Assembly: GCA_035565335.1 (NCBI GenBank)
Contig: DATMSO010000076.1
Coordinates: 1-6,808, forward strand
DNA length: 6,808 nucleotides
Direction: 5' to 3'
From: Methylovorus sp035565335
Lineage (GTDB): Bacteria; Pseudomonadota; Gammaproteobacteria; Burkholderiales; Methylophilaceae
Shown here one piece after another: positions 1 through 5,619 of this stretch; the first letter of the stretch is position 1, and the number at the start of each line of letters is the position of its first letter. The position numbers and the translations under genes were made by a program. The notes beneath the pieces are model-generated. The model did not search any database, was not told the DNA's origin, and saw only the letters and a program-made list of their open reading frames with translations.

Positions 1-11
1 GGCTTAAGCAT

Positions 12-38
12 AAAAAAAGCCCGTTGCGTACAACGGGC
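12..38 (-). terminator. Rho-independent terminator, minus strand
   Basis: An 8-bp perfect GC-rich stem, GCCCGTTG / CAACGGGC (19-26 and 31-38), closes a four-base loop. It is followed on the minus strand by seven T residues (A run at 12-18). The T tract shows that it works for leftward transcripts. The nearest leftward gene is the porin, whose stop codon is about 95 bp away, so this is most simply its terminator. Confidence 0.8.
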
Positions 39-60
39 AGTGAGAGGCACGGTAACATCA

Positions 61-104
61 CCGCCACTTGGGCGGCCGGGGTTCGAATCCCCATGGGGAC
101 GCCA
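61..104 (+). pseudogene. 3' fragment of a tRNA gene (T-arm, acceptor 3' strand, CCA)
   Basis: Positions 77-93 form a T-arm: CGGGG, the loop TTCGAAT and CCCCA, with four of five pairs intact. Then follow a seven-base acceptor 3' strand TGGGGAC (94-100), discriminator G (101) and an encoded CCA (102-104). The partner GTCCCCA is absent anywhere between position 1 and the T-arm, and that space is partly taken by a terminator, so this is not a complete tRNA. A further stem, CCGCC / GGCGG (61-65, 71-75), stands just before the T-arm. Its arms equal the anticodon stem of E. coli-type tRNA-Glu, whose 3' end is also GGGGACGCCA. However, the loop has only five bases and just one base separates it from the T-arm, so it could instead be the variable arm of a class II tRNA. 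I read it as a tRNA-derived relic or an attachment-site remnant. The parent tRNA is uncertain, with Glu the best guess. Confidence 0.55.
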
Positions 105-131
105 ACAAGGCATCCGGGCCAGACGAAAATC

Positions 132-1235
132 CTAGAAAAAGTGCGCGACGTGGAAGATGACTTTCACGCCGTCGATATCCGGCTGGTTGTTGTCCTGCTC
201 TTGCTTGAACCAGAAGGTATCAATGCGCACATTGCTGCCCTTGATCAGATAGCTGGCACCCAGATCCAGGCGGCGGGTCTTGGTGTTGGTGGTGTCATTA
301 TCAAAGTCCTGATACACGAACTTGGGCTGGATCTTGCCTATGCCTACCGTCTGGGCAAAAGCGTAGCTGCCGGTGACAAAATAGCCTTTGCCTTGTGGCG
401 CCAGAGTATCGCCGGTGCTGTCATTGTTGTAGTTGTAGTAAGACGCCTCGGCACCGATGACGGCGCCATTTTCCAGCGGTTTTTCCAGGCGGCCATCTAC
501 GTTCCAGTAGCGATAGTCACCGGGGTTGGTAATGGTACCGGCGCCATCTTTCTGAAAGCGGTAAGAGCCGCCAACGGACAGGATGGATTTCGACCCATCG
601 TAGCTCGCCAGGTTATAGAAGCCGGGCTCAGTATCCCAGAAGTTGTACTGCAGGCGACCGGCAAACGACAGGTTGTCAGACTGGTTGGAGCCGCCATCGC
701 GGCCTTTGAAAGCGCCAATCTGGTATTTCAGTGCCTGGCTTTCGTTGGAGCCCCACACGGTAGCGCCATCATCACGACCACCAAAGCGGTTGGGCGCCTG
801 CTCCACTAGCGGAAAATCAAAGGTCGGCGGGTACATGGGTGCCGAAGCGGAAGCACGGCTGGCTGGCGGCAAAAAGCGGCCTACCCACACGTTGAAATAC
901 TTGTTCAGCTCCAGGCCCACGTGCGCATCCAGAATCTCGATCTGGTTATCCGCCGCATTGCGCGCGAAGTTGAATTCAAACGAGACATTCTCATGCACCT
1001 TGCCGTTGGTGTAGAGGCGGGCCTCTTCGGTCTCGAAGTCATTGGAGCGATCCTTGCCATTGGGCGCAGCATCCTTGATTGAGCTATAGCTGCCGCGATA
1101 TGCCACGCCAATGTTGATGAACTGATCTTCATCGCGCTGAAAAGTGGGTGCTGCCAGCGCCGCTGCGCTGCTCCCCAGCAAGGCCGCGGAAACGGCCAGT
1201 GTTGCCCAGTATGATGCGAATAATGAGTTTTGCAT
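132..1235 (-). CDS. OprP-like outer-membrane porin (phosphate-selective porin O/P family)
   Basis: This protein of 367 aa is predicted to form an outer-membrane beta-barrel for diffusion of small anions or other small solutes. The start chosen is the ATG at 1233-1235. It has AGGG eight to nine bases upstream and opens directly into a signal peptide with a hydrophobic core (residues 5-27) and an ALA-AP cleavage site near residue 28. An in-frame TTG at 1304 would only add a non-signal extension. The n-region carries no Lys or Arg, which is unusual. The mature chain shows alternating aromatic and polar strands, a conserved block GRFLPPASRASASAP typical of the OprP/OprO-type family, and a C-terminal Phe (HVAHFF) as expected for BAM-dependent insertion. 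The substrate cannot be read from sequence. Phosphate is the family namesake, and short-chain amide porins (FmdC) of methylotrophs are an alternative. It stands alone, with its own long upstream control region and a terminator at 12-38. Confidence 0.8.
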   Translation of the reverse strand: MQNSLFASYWATLAVSAALLGSSAAALAAPTFQRDEDQFINIGVAYRGSYSSIKDAAPNGKDRSNDFETEEARLYTNGKVHENVSFEFNFARNAADNQIEILDAHVGLELNKYFNVWVGRFLPPASRASASAPMYPPTFDFPLVEQAPNRFGGRDDGATVWGSNESQALKYQIGAFKGRDGGSNQSDNLSFAGRLQYNFWDTEPGFYNLASYDGSKSILSVGGSYRFQKDGAGTITNPGDYRYWNVDGRLEKPLENGAVIGAEASYYNYNNDSTGDTLAPQGKGYFVTGSYAFAQTVGIGKIQPKFVYQDFDNDTTNTKTRRLDLGASYLIKGSNVRIDTFWFKQEQDNNQPDIDGVKVIFHVAHFF

Positions 1236-1326
1236 TGTTGTATACCCTGATAGTGATGGTGAAAAAGTCATCGCCATGCCTGGCTCATGCTGCGCTGCAG
1301 GCAAGTTGGCAATCGAGGGTATATAG

Positions 1327-1341
1327 GCACGGAGCGTGCCA
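1327..1341 (-). promoter_or_regulatory. Candidate sigma-54 (-24/-12) promoter for the porin gene
   Basis: On the minus strand the sequence reads TGGCACG-CTCC-GTGC. The sigma-54 consensus is TGGCACG-N4-TTGC, so the -24 half is perfect and the -12 half has one change (T to G). The essential GG and GC doublets are exactly 12 bp apart. The predicted start point is near 1315, which gives a leader of about 80 nt before the porin ATG. A caution is that the element is also a perfect inverted repeat (GGCACG-GAG-CGTGCC, 1326-1340) and might instead be an operator. The IHF site and the phased repeats upstream make the promoter reading more likely. Confidence 0.6.
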
Positions 1342-1358
1342 TGGTTGAGCTTGTTTTA

Positions 1359-1371
1359 AATCAATAAGTTA
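1359..1371. promoter_or_regulatory. Candidate IHF-binding site
   Basis: AATCAATAAGTTA matches the IHF core consensus WATCAANNNNTTR at every defined position. It sits in an AT-rich patch (about 1350-1390), centred about 50 bp upstream of the start point predicted from the sigma-54 element. This is the usual place for an IHF bend that brings an enhancer-bound activator to sigma-54 polymerase. A match can arise by chance in AT-rich DNA, so the position carries most of the weight. Confidence 0.5.
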
Positions 1372-1392
1372 TTAATTATTATGAAAAAATGA

Positions 1393-1472
1393 GGTGCTGG
1401 TTGATCAGCAGGATGACGAATGGGTGCTGGTGGGAAAGCAGGTTTGAAGTGGGGTGTAGGTCAGGTAAGCAG
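1393..1472. repeat. Three phased 20-bp repeats, likely activator (enhancer) sites
   Basis: Copy 1 (1393-1412) and copy 2 (1423-1442) share GGTGCTGGT-N5-AGCAGG, and each contains an imperfect dyad TGCT-N8-AGCA. Copy 3 (1453-1472) begins GGTGTAGGT and has its AGCAG shifted by one base. The copies start exactly 30 bp apart, close to three helical turns, so bound proteins would lie on one face of the DNA. A fragment, GGTGCT, recurs at 1485-1490. The centres fall about 87, 117 and 147 bp upstream of the predicted porin start point, the typical distance for enhancer sites of sigma-54 activators. The cognate regulator is not in the window, and the motif is not the NtrC consensus. Confidence 0.6.
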
Positions 1473-1489
1473 CGCGATGATAAAGGTGC

Positions 1490-1765
1490 TTATGGACTCA
1501 TGGTAAGGGGGCGTGTATGCAGCTTGCCCGTCTGGCATCTGCATTTTTGCTGATGCTGAAAACGTTTATGGTATGCGGTGCCACCTTCATATTCCAATTC
1601 TATACAGTATCTCCGGCAGTCAGCATCCATCTCATCCATTTTGACATTGATGAGGCTGTACATGCCCCATGCCAAAAGAGGCATCCACCAGAGCGGTGAA
1701 TGCCACGCAAGATAGGCTCTGATTACGCGCCATATTCTGGCGCGATCTAGTGACTTGATTTGCAT
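1490..1765 (-). CDS. Doubtful small ORF, 91 codons, unknown
   Basis: I do not recognise this ORF. Its start is 23 bp downstream of the DUF2214 stop, on the same strand. The first half looks the more protein-like: a basic start (MQIKSLDRARIWRVIRAY) is followed by a possible membrane segment rich in Trp and Leu (about residues 19-40). The second half is rich in Cys, Gln and charged residues and shows no domain. Evidence against coding is the lack of a Shine-Dalgarno sequence before the ATG and frequent AGA and ATA codons that its neighbours avoid. It may be a decayed or foreign gene, or chance. If it is not a gene, 1305-1788 is a 484-bp noncoding stretch holding the porin control elements and the 1726-1744 inverted repeat. 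Confidence 0.25.
   Translation of the reverse strand: MQIKSLDRARIWRVIRAYLAWHSPLWWMPLLAWGMYSLINVKMDEMDADCRRYCIELEYEGGTAYHKRFQHQQKCRCQTGKLHTRPLTMSP
1726..1744. repeat. Perfect 7-bp inverted repeat
   Basis: CGCGCCA and TGGCGCG flank TATTC. The stem is GC-rich, but no T run follows on either strand, so it is not a standard terminator. It lies 45-63 bp beyond the DUF2214 stop, inside the doubtful 91-codon ORF. It could be a transcript-end hairpin that stabilises the DUF2214 message, or a protein-binding palindrome. Confidence 0.4.
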
Positions 1766-1788
1766 GGCAGTCTTGAGCTTGATTTAAG

Positions 1789-2223
1789 CTAAGCTAAGCC
1801 GATACCCCGCGCCATCATCACGGCCAGCAGCGGAATAATCAGCAGCAACAGCATTTCAAGCCGCACGACCATGACGATGCTTTTGGGCACGGTGATGCTG
1901 GGGGCGGTGCTGTTACGGTGACGCAGAAGAAACAGGGTGGGGTGGATCGACAGCAGGCCGATCAGCACGAACAGCGTGACCTTGACGTGGAATACCGGAT
2001 TGGCGGTATAAAACGCGGACGGTTTGCCGACGGCAAAGGCGAGCAGCAGCCCGGTGACCAGAATCACGCCTGCGGCAACGCCGTAGATAAGATCAATCAG
2101 CGCGACTTTTTTCAGGGTAGCGGCGGACATCTCGGCCTTGAACTGCATGTGTTCCACCATAAGCGTGGAGGCGAGCACCAGAATGCCGATGAAATGCAGG
2201 TATTTGACGATGACGTAACTCAT
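1789..2223 (-). CDS. DUF2214-type four-helix membrane protein
   Basis: This 144-aa inner-membrane protein has four predicted transmembrane helices, at about residues 5-24, 44-65, 79-100 and 115-138. The overall pattern fits the DUF2214 (COG3556) family: His in helix 1, a Glu-His pair at 24-25, Asp44 at the start of helix 2, the KPSAFYTANPVFHVK stretch before helix 3, and full length for the family. The family's function is not established. Histidines 10, 25, 79 and 94 lie in or near the helices and could bind a cofactor, but this is only inference. The ATG at 2221-2223 has GAGG eight bases upstream. The gene ends in three tandem TAAGC units (1785-1799, plus strand). It probably has its own promoter in the 110-bp gap upstream, which holds a palindrome. 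Confidence 0.75.
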   Translation of the reverse strand: MSYVIVKYLHFIGILVLASTLMVEHMQFKAEMSAATLKKVALIDLIYGVAAGVILVTGLLLAFAVGKPSAFYTANPVFHVKVTLFVLIGLLSIHPTLFLLRHRNSTAPSITVPKSIVMVVRLEMLLLLIIPLLAVMMARGIGLA

Positions 2224-2268
2224 GTGGAATGCCTCGGGTGAAAATAAATAGGGTTGTCTTGAGTCAGG

Positions 2269-2287
2269 TGTTGATCATGCATCAACA
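2269..2287. promoter_or_regulatory. Palindrome upstream of the DUF2214 gene, possible operator
   Basis: TGTTGAT and ATCAACA are perfect 7-bp arms around CATGC. The site lies 46-64 bp upstream of the DUF2214 ATG, where a promoter would be expected. Size and symmetry suit a dimeric repressor or activator. No clear -35/-10 pair could be fixed next to it, and no regulator gene is adjacent. Confidence 0.4.
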
Positions 2288-2300
2288 AGGTGGCAGCTCA

Positions 2301-2334
2301 ATGTAAAACCAGGCGCCACAGCGGGTTTTTACAT
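2301..2334. terminator. Hairpin after the exported-protein gene, possible bidirectional terminator
   Basis: ATGTAAAACC (2301-2310) pairs, with one bulge, with GGGTTTTTACAT (2323-2334). This gives an A-rich and T-rich flanked stem around a GC-rich centre (GGCGCC at 2312-2317). On the minus strand a run of four T follows the GC-rich core. The repeat touches the TGA of the exported-protein gene, so it plausibly ends that transcript. The stem is weaker than the one at 12-38. Confidence 0.4.
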
Positions 2335-2777
2335 CAGGGACAATACTGGTTGAGCACCTCGCCCATCGGGCTGTCATCGCGGATGGGGGTGCCGATGATG
2401 GCGTTTTCTGCCTGCTGCGGGCCGGTGACCGGCATGCCTTTGACGCTATGCGGCCCCGTCCATAGCTCTCTGCCAGTCTGGTCAAAATAGCGGTGCCATT
2501 CCGGCCACCATTCTTCTTCTCCGCAGCTTAAAAATACGCGCATTTCGTTGGTGAAATAACGGTAGGTCTTGCCTTCGATGATCTCGGCTTGCGGTGTTTT
2601 GCACTCGGTGCGAAATGTCATGCGCAGATACTGATCTTTATCCAGCGTGACTTTTTCCACCGTGGCATGGCGAAAAACGTTGCAGCCTTCCGGGCTCTGG
2701 CCAAAAGGCAGCCAGCTAGGCGCGGCGTGTATCACAAGGCTAAAACTTAAAAGACTGAGCAGTGCAATAAATCGCAT
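2334..2777 (-). CDS. Small exported protein with four cysteines, unknown function
   Basis: This predicted precursor is 147 aa. I chose the ATG at 2775-2777 because it starts a clean Sec signal peptide (MRF, then a hydrophobic core to about residue 16, cleavage after IHA at 18) and has AGGA eight bases upstream. In-frame starts at 2801 and 2849 only add non-signal residues that run into or overlap the methyltransferase gene. The mature part, about 129 aa, has four cysteines (32, 59, 85, 146), enough for two disulfides in the periplasm. It also has an aromatic cluster EEEWWPEWHRYF at 87-98. No lipobox or membrane anchor is seen. I do not recognise the family. It lies 35 bp behind the TPMT gene and is probably co-transcribed with it. 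Confidence 0.7.
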   Translation of the reverse strand: MRFIALLSLLSFSLVIHAAPSWLPFGQSPEGCNVFRHATVEKVTLDKDQYLRMTFRTECKTPQAEIIEGKTYRYFTNEMRVFLSCGEEEWWPEWHRYFDQTGRELWTGPHSVKGMPVTGPQQAENAIIGTPIRDDSPMGEVLNQYCP

Positions 2778-2812
2778 GGGGATATTCCTGAGACGGGACA
2801 TGGGGTGAGCGC

Positions 2813-3466
2813 TCATCTGGCTTGTGGCGTGCGGCGGTTTAGTTGCCACACATGTTCCTGCGCGGGGATGCGGCCCCTGAAGCCACTGGCGACCTCTGCG
2901 CTTTCCAGCAACTGGAGCGCGTAATGCGCCTGATAGTGGTGCTTGACCTCGGCATCGTCCACCGAAAACGGCGGGCCGGACAATTTCGATTGCTCGTAGA
3001 CATAACAGATGAGCAGTTGCGGCGCAGCATGGCTGATGCTAAGCAGATGTGCCGAGTAGCTTTCCCGCAGGGGAGCGGGCAGGGCCACCAGGGCGGCGCG
3101 GTCATAAATCGCATCCACCTCGCCCAGAAGATCTGCCGTGAGATCAAAGATATCGCCGACGAATATATCGATCTGGCTGGCGCGGTAATGTTTGAGTTTT
3201 CCGAGTTGCACAATCTCCGGGGTCAGGCCTAGCTCGGCAAACAATTGCGTGATGGCAAGTTCGCTCAGCTCGGCCCCCACCACGCGAAATCCCTGGCTTA
3301 ATAGCCAATGAATATCCAGCGTTTTGCCACAGAGCGGGATAAAAACGCGTGATTGCGTATTGAGGTGCAAGCTGGGCAGATGCTTAACCAGCAACGCGTT
3401 GGCGCTCGCTTCATGAAAGCCAATCTGGTTTGTTTCCCAGCGCTGATGCCAGAAACTGGCGTCCAT
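2813..3466 (-). CDS. tpm: Thiopurine S-methyltransferase
   Basis: This 217-aa cytoplasmic SAM-dependent methyltransferase is of the usual length for bacterial TPMT. Visible family motifs in order are the N-terminal FWHQRW-x3-QIGFH (5-18), FIPLCGKTLD (42-51) of the SAM pocket, GAELSELA (64-71) with the acidic residue expected to hold the SAM ribose, GDIFDL (104-109), and YDRAALVALP (121-130). Enzymes of this family S-methylate thiopurines in vitro. In bacteria such as Pseudomonas they have been tied to methylation of selenium and tellurium oxyanions, which is the more likely natural setting but cannot be proved here. The ATG at 3464-3466 is preceded by a strong AAGGGGGA ribosome binding site. 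The YjdM gene lies 38 bp upstream and the exported-protein gene 35 bp downstream on the same strand. Confidence 0.92.
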   Translation of the reverse strand: MDASFWHQRWETNQIGFHEASANALLVKHLPSLHLNTQSRVFIPLCGKTLDIHWLLSQGFRVVGAELSELAITQLFAELGLTPEIVQLGKLKHYRASQIDIFVGDIFDLTADLLGEVDAIYDRAALVALPAPLRESYSAHLLSISHAAPQLLICYVYEQSKLSGPPFSVDDAEVKHHYQAHYALQLLESAEVASGFRGRIPAQEHVWQLNRRTPQAR

Positions 3467-3504
3467 GTTTCCCCCTTTGCTGCCACGCCAGCGTAATCGC
3501 TGAC

Positions 3505-3846
3505 CTAAGCCTTTTTAACAAACTCCGATTTCAGTTTCATGGCACCCACGCCATCAATCTTGCAGTCGATGTTGTGGTCGCTATCGACCAGGCGGATGTT
3601 CTTGACCTTGGTGCCGACTTTAACCACCAGTGAAGAGCCTTTGACCTTGAGATCCTTGATCACGGTGACGGTATCGCCATCTACCAGCAGATTGCCATTG
3701 GCATCATGCACCACCAGGCCATCGGCTGCCGCCGCAGGTGTATCTCCCGCCGTCCACTCATGGCCGCATTCCGGGCAGATCAGCATGTTGCGGTCTTCGT
3801 AGCTATAGGGGGAATTGCACTGCGGACAGGGCGGGAGTTGACTCAT
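3505..3846 (-). CDS. yjdM: YjdM/PhnA family zinc-ribbon protein
   Basis: This 113-aa protein matches the YjdM (formerly PhnA) family in length and layout. An N-terminal zinc ribbon has CxxC pairs at Cys7/Cys10 and Cys24/Cys27. After a short Ala-rich linker comes the PhnA domain with VHDANGNLLVDGDTVTVIKD and LKVKGSS (about residues 46-72). Despite the old name, the E. coli homologue is not required for phosphonate breakdown and its role is unknown, so no pathway is assigned. The ATG at 3844-3846 has only a weak AGAGA ribosome binding site. It sits 83 bp below the ETF-QO stop and 38 bp above the TPMT gene, so it may head a yjdM-tpm-exported-protein unit or continue the ETF-QO transcript. Confidence 0.9.
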   Translation of the reverse strand: MSQLPPCPQCNSPYSYEDRNMLICPECGHEWTAGDTPAAAADGLVVHDANGNLLVDGDTVTVIKDLKVKGSSLVVKVGTKVKNIRLVDSDHNIDCKIDGVGAMKLKSEFVKKA

Positions 3847-3877
3847 TTTTGATCTCTTATCGTTTTCGTTATCAGGG

Positions 3878-3929
3878 CGTCAAGCGCGATAGGGCGGATA
3901 CGGTAGTCCCATCCAACGTGCGCTTGGCG
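3878..3929. repeat. Long-loop inverted repeat between ETF-QO and yjdM genes
   Basis: CGTCAAGCGC (3878-3887) can pair with GCGCTTGGCG (3920-3929), nine Watson-Crick pairs plus one T-G wobble on the plus strand, across a 32-base loop. No T tract follows on either strand. It lies just past the ETF-QO stop on the minus strand, where the wobble becomes an A-C mismatch. It may be a weak transcript-end structure. Confidence 0.25.
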
Positions 3930-3930
3930 T

Positions 3931-5580
3931 TTACATATTCACATAGTTAGGCCCGCCGCCGCCTTCCGGCGTCACCCAGACAATATTCTGGGTCGGGTCC
4001 TTGATATCGCAGGCCTTGCAGTGGATGCAATTGGCTGCGTTGATCTGCAGGCGCGGGTCGTGGTCGGCTTCGACGATTTCATACACGCCGGCCGGGCAAT
4101 AGCGTTGCTCGGGGGCGTCGTATTTGGCGAGGTTGACGGCGATGGGTACCGAGGCATCTTTCAGCGTCAGGTGCACGGGCTGGTCTTCTTCGTGCTGCAC
4201 GTTGGAAAGGAAGATGGACGACAGGCGGTCAAAGGTCAGCACGCCGTCCGGCTTGGGATAGGCGATGCGCGTGGCTTCATCTTTGGTTTTCAGGCATTCG
4301 TTGTCGGCCTTGCCGTGTTTCAGCGTCCATGGCGTGCGGATGCCGGCGCGGGCCAGCCACATTTCAAAGCCGCCGTAGGCGGAGCCTAGCAGGCTGCCGA
4401 AGCGCGAAAGGGCGGGTTTGACGTTGCGCACGGCGTCGAGGTCTTGCCAGATCCACGAGGCGCGCAGTTTTTCCTGGTAGCTGCTCAGAATGTCGTGTGA
4501 ACGCTCCTGGCCCAGGGCGTCAAATACGGCTTCGGCGGCCAGCATGCCGGATTTCATGGCGTTATGACTGCCCTTGATGCGCGGCACATTGACCAGGCCA
4601 GCGGCGCAGCCGATCAGCGCGCCACCGGGGAATACCAGCGTGGGCAGCGATTGCAGGCCGCCTTCGTTGATGGTGCGGGCGCCATAGCTGATGCGCTTGG
4701 CGCCTGCCAGCATGGGAGCGATTTTCGGGTGGGTCTTAAAGCGCTGGAATTCCTCAAATGGGCTTAAGTACGGATTGCTGTAATTGAGGTGCACGACATA
4801 GCCGACAGCCGCAATATTGTCTTCCAGATGGTAGATAAAGGCGCCGCCACCGGTGTCATTATCCAGCGGCCAGCCCTGGGCGTGCATGACCAGGCCGGGT
4901 TTGTGCTGGCTGGGGTCGAGCTGCCACAGTTCCTTGAAACCTATGCCGTATTTTTGCGGCTCGGCGTTATCGCGCAGTTTGAATTGTTGCTCCAGCTTGC
5001 GGCTAAGTGAGCCGCGCGTGCCTTCGGCAATCAGGGTGTAATGGGCGTGCAGCTCCATACCGGGCGCGAAGCCTGGTTTCTCGCTGCCATCGCGCGCCAC
5101 GCCCATGTCGCCGGTGACCACGCCCTTGAGCGCGCCGGATTCATCGTAGAGCAGGTCATACCCGGTAAAGCCGGGGTAAATTTCCACACCCAGTGCTTCG
5201 GCCTGCTCGCCCAGCCAGCGCGTGAGATTGCCCAGGCTGATGATGTAGTTGCCGTGGTTGCTCATCAGTGGCGGCAACAGTTTTTCCGGGATGGTAAAGC
5301 CACCTTTTTCGGTCAAAAACAGAAAGTGATCTTCGGTAACCGGGGTATGCAAGGGCGCGCCCAGTGCTTTCCAGTCGGGGAATAATTCATTCAGCGCGAT
5401 GGGGTCGATGACGGCGCCGGAGAGAATATGCGCACCGACTTCGCTGCCTTTTTCCAGGATGCAGATACTGATCTCGCGTGCTTCGGCGGCGGCCAGTTGC
5501 TTGAGGCGGATGGCGGCAGAAAGCCCGGCGGGGCCTGCGCCAACAATCAGTACATCGTAATTCATCACATCGCGTTGCAT
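3931..5580 (-). CDS. Electron transfer flavoprotein-ubiquinone oxidoreductase (ETF-QO)
   Basis: This 549-aa protein is full length for the family. It is an FAD and [4Fe-4S] protein on the cytoplasmic membrane that takes electrons from reduced ETF and reduces ubiquinone. It thereby links acyl-CoA, dimethylglycine-type and other flavin dehydrogenases to respiration. The N-terminal FAD-binding GAGPAG lies at 14-19, followed by LEKGSEVGAHILSG (42-55). The C-terminal ferredoxin-like part holds the four cluster cysteines at 495, 518, 521 and 524 (NCIHCKACDIKDP), all present. The ATG at 5578-5580 is used here. Met6, in MNYDVLIVGAG, is an alternative start, and neither has a strong Shine-Dalgarno. 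The lysR stop is 39 bp upstream, so the two may be co-transcribed. The divergent etfB supplies the electron donor. Confidence 0.96.
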   Translation of the reverse strand: MQRDVMNYDVLIVGAGPAGLSAAIRLKQLAAAEAREISICILEKGSEVGAHILSGAVIDPIALNELFPDWKALGAPLHTPVTEDHFLFLTEKGGFTIPEKLLPPLMSNHGNYIISLGNLTRWLGEQAEALGVEIYPGFTGYDLLYDESGALKGVVTGDMGVARDGSEKPGFAPGMELHAHYTLIAEGTRGSLSRKLEQQFKLRDNAEPQKYGIGFKELWQLDPSQHKPGLVMHAQGWPLDNDTGGGAFIYHLEDNIAAVGYVVHLNYSNPYLSPFEEFQRFKTHPKIAPMLAGAKRISYGARTINEGGLQSLPTLVFPGGALIGCAAGLVNVPRIKGSHNAMKSGMLAAEAVFDALGQERSHDILSSYQEKLRASWIWQDLDAVRNVKPALSRFGSLLGSAYGGFEMWLARAGIRTPWTLKHGKADNECLKTKDEATRIAYPKPDGVLTFDRLSSIFLSNVQHEEDQPVHLTLKDASVPIAVNLAKYDAPEQRYCPAGVYEIVEADHDPRLQINAANCIHCKACDIKDPTQNIVWVTPEGGGGPNYVNM

Positions 5581-5619
5581 GGGTGGTCTTTCAGTTAAAT
5601 CAGTATGTAAATCAATTCA

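Noticed and set aside
19..104. Complete tRNA gene at the left edge
   Set aside because: No 5' acceptor strand complementary to TGGGGAC, no D-arm and no proper anticodon loop can be placed between 1 and 76.
24..809. Long plus-strand reading frame of 261 codons over the left edge
   Set aside because: It runs antisense to the porin, whose signal peptide, barrel pattern and C-terminal Phe are clear. It also reads through the tRNA fragment and lacks a recognisable domain.
1236..1304. N-terminal extension of the porin from an in-frame TTG
   Set aside because: The extension precedes a complete signal peptide, would bury it internally, and the ATG at 1235 has its own AGGG site.
1350..1390. Sigma-70 promoter in the AT-rich patch upstream of the porin
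   Set aside because: Several TATAAT-like and TTGATT-like strings occur, but no pair has proper spacing and quality. It remains possible as a second promoter.
1517..1699. Plus-strand 60-codon frame with a hydrophobic start resembling a signal peptide
   Set aside because: It has no ribosome binding site, no domain, and lies opposite another weak frame. Hydrophobic short frames arise easily by chance.
4021..5385. Several plus-strand frames of 67-122 codons antisense to ETF-QO
   Set aside because: They are shadows of a GC-rich coding strand, and ETF-QO shows all cofactor motifs in its own frame.
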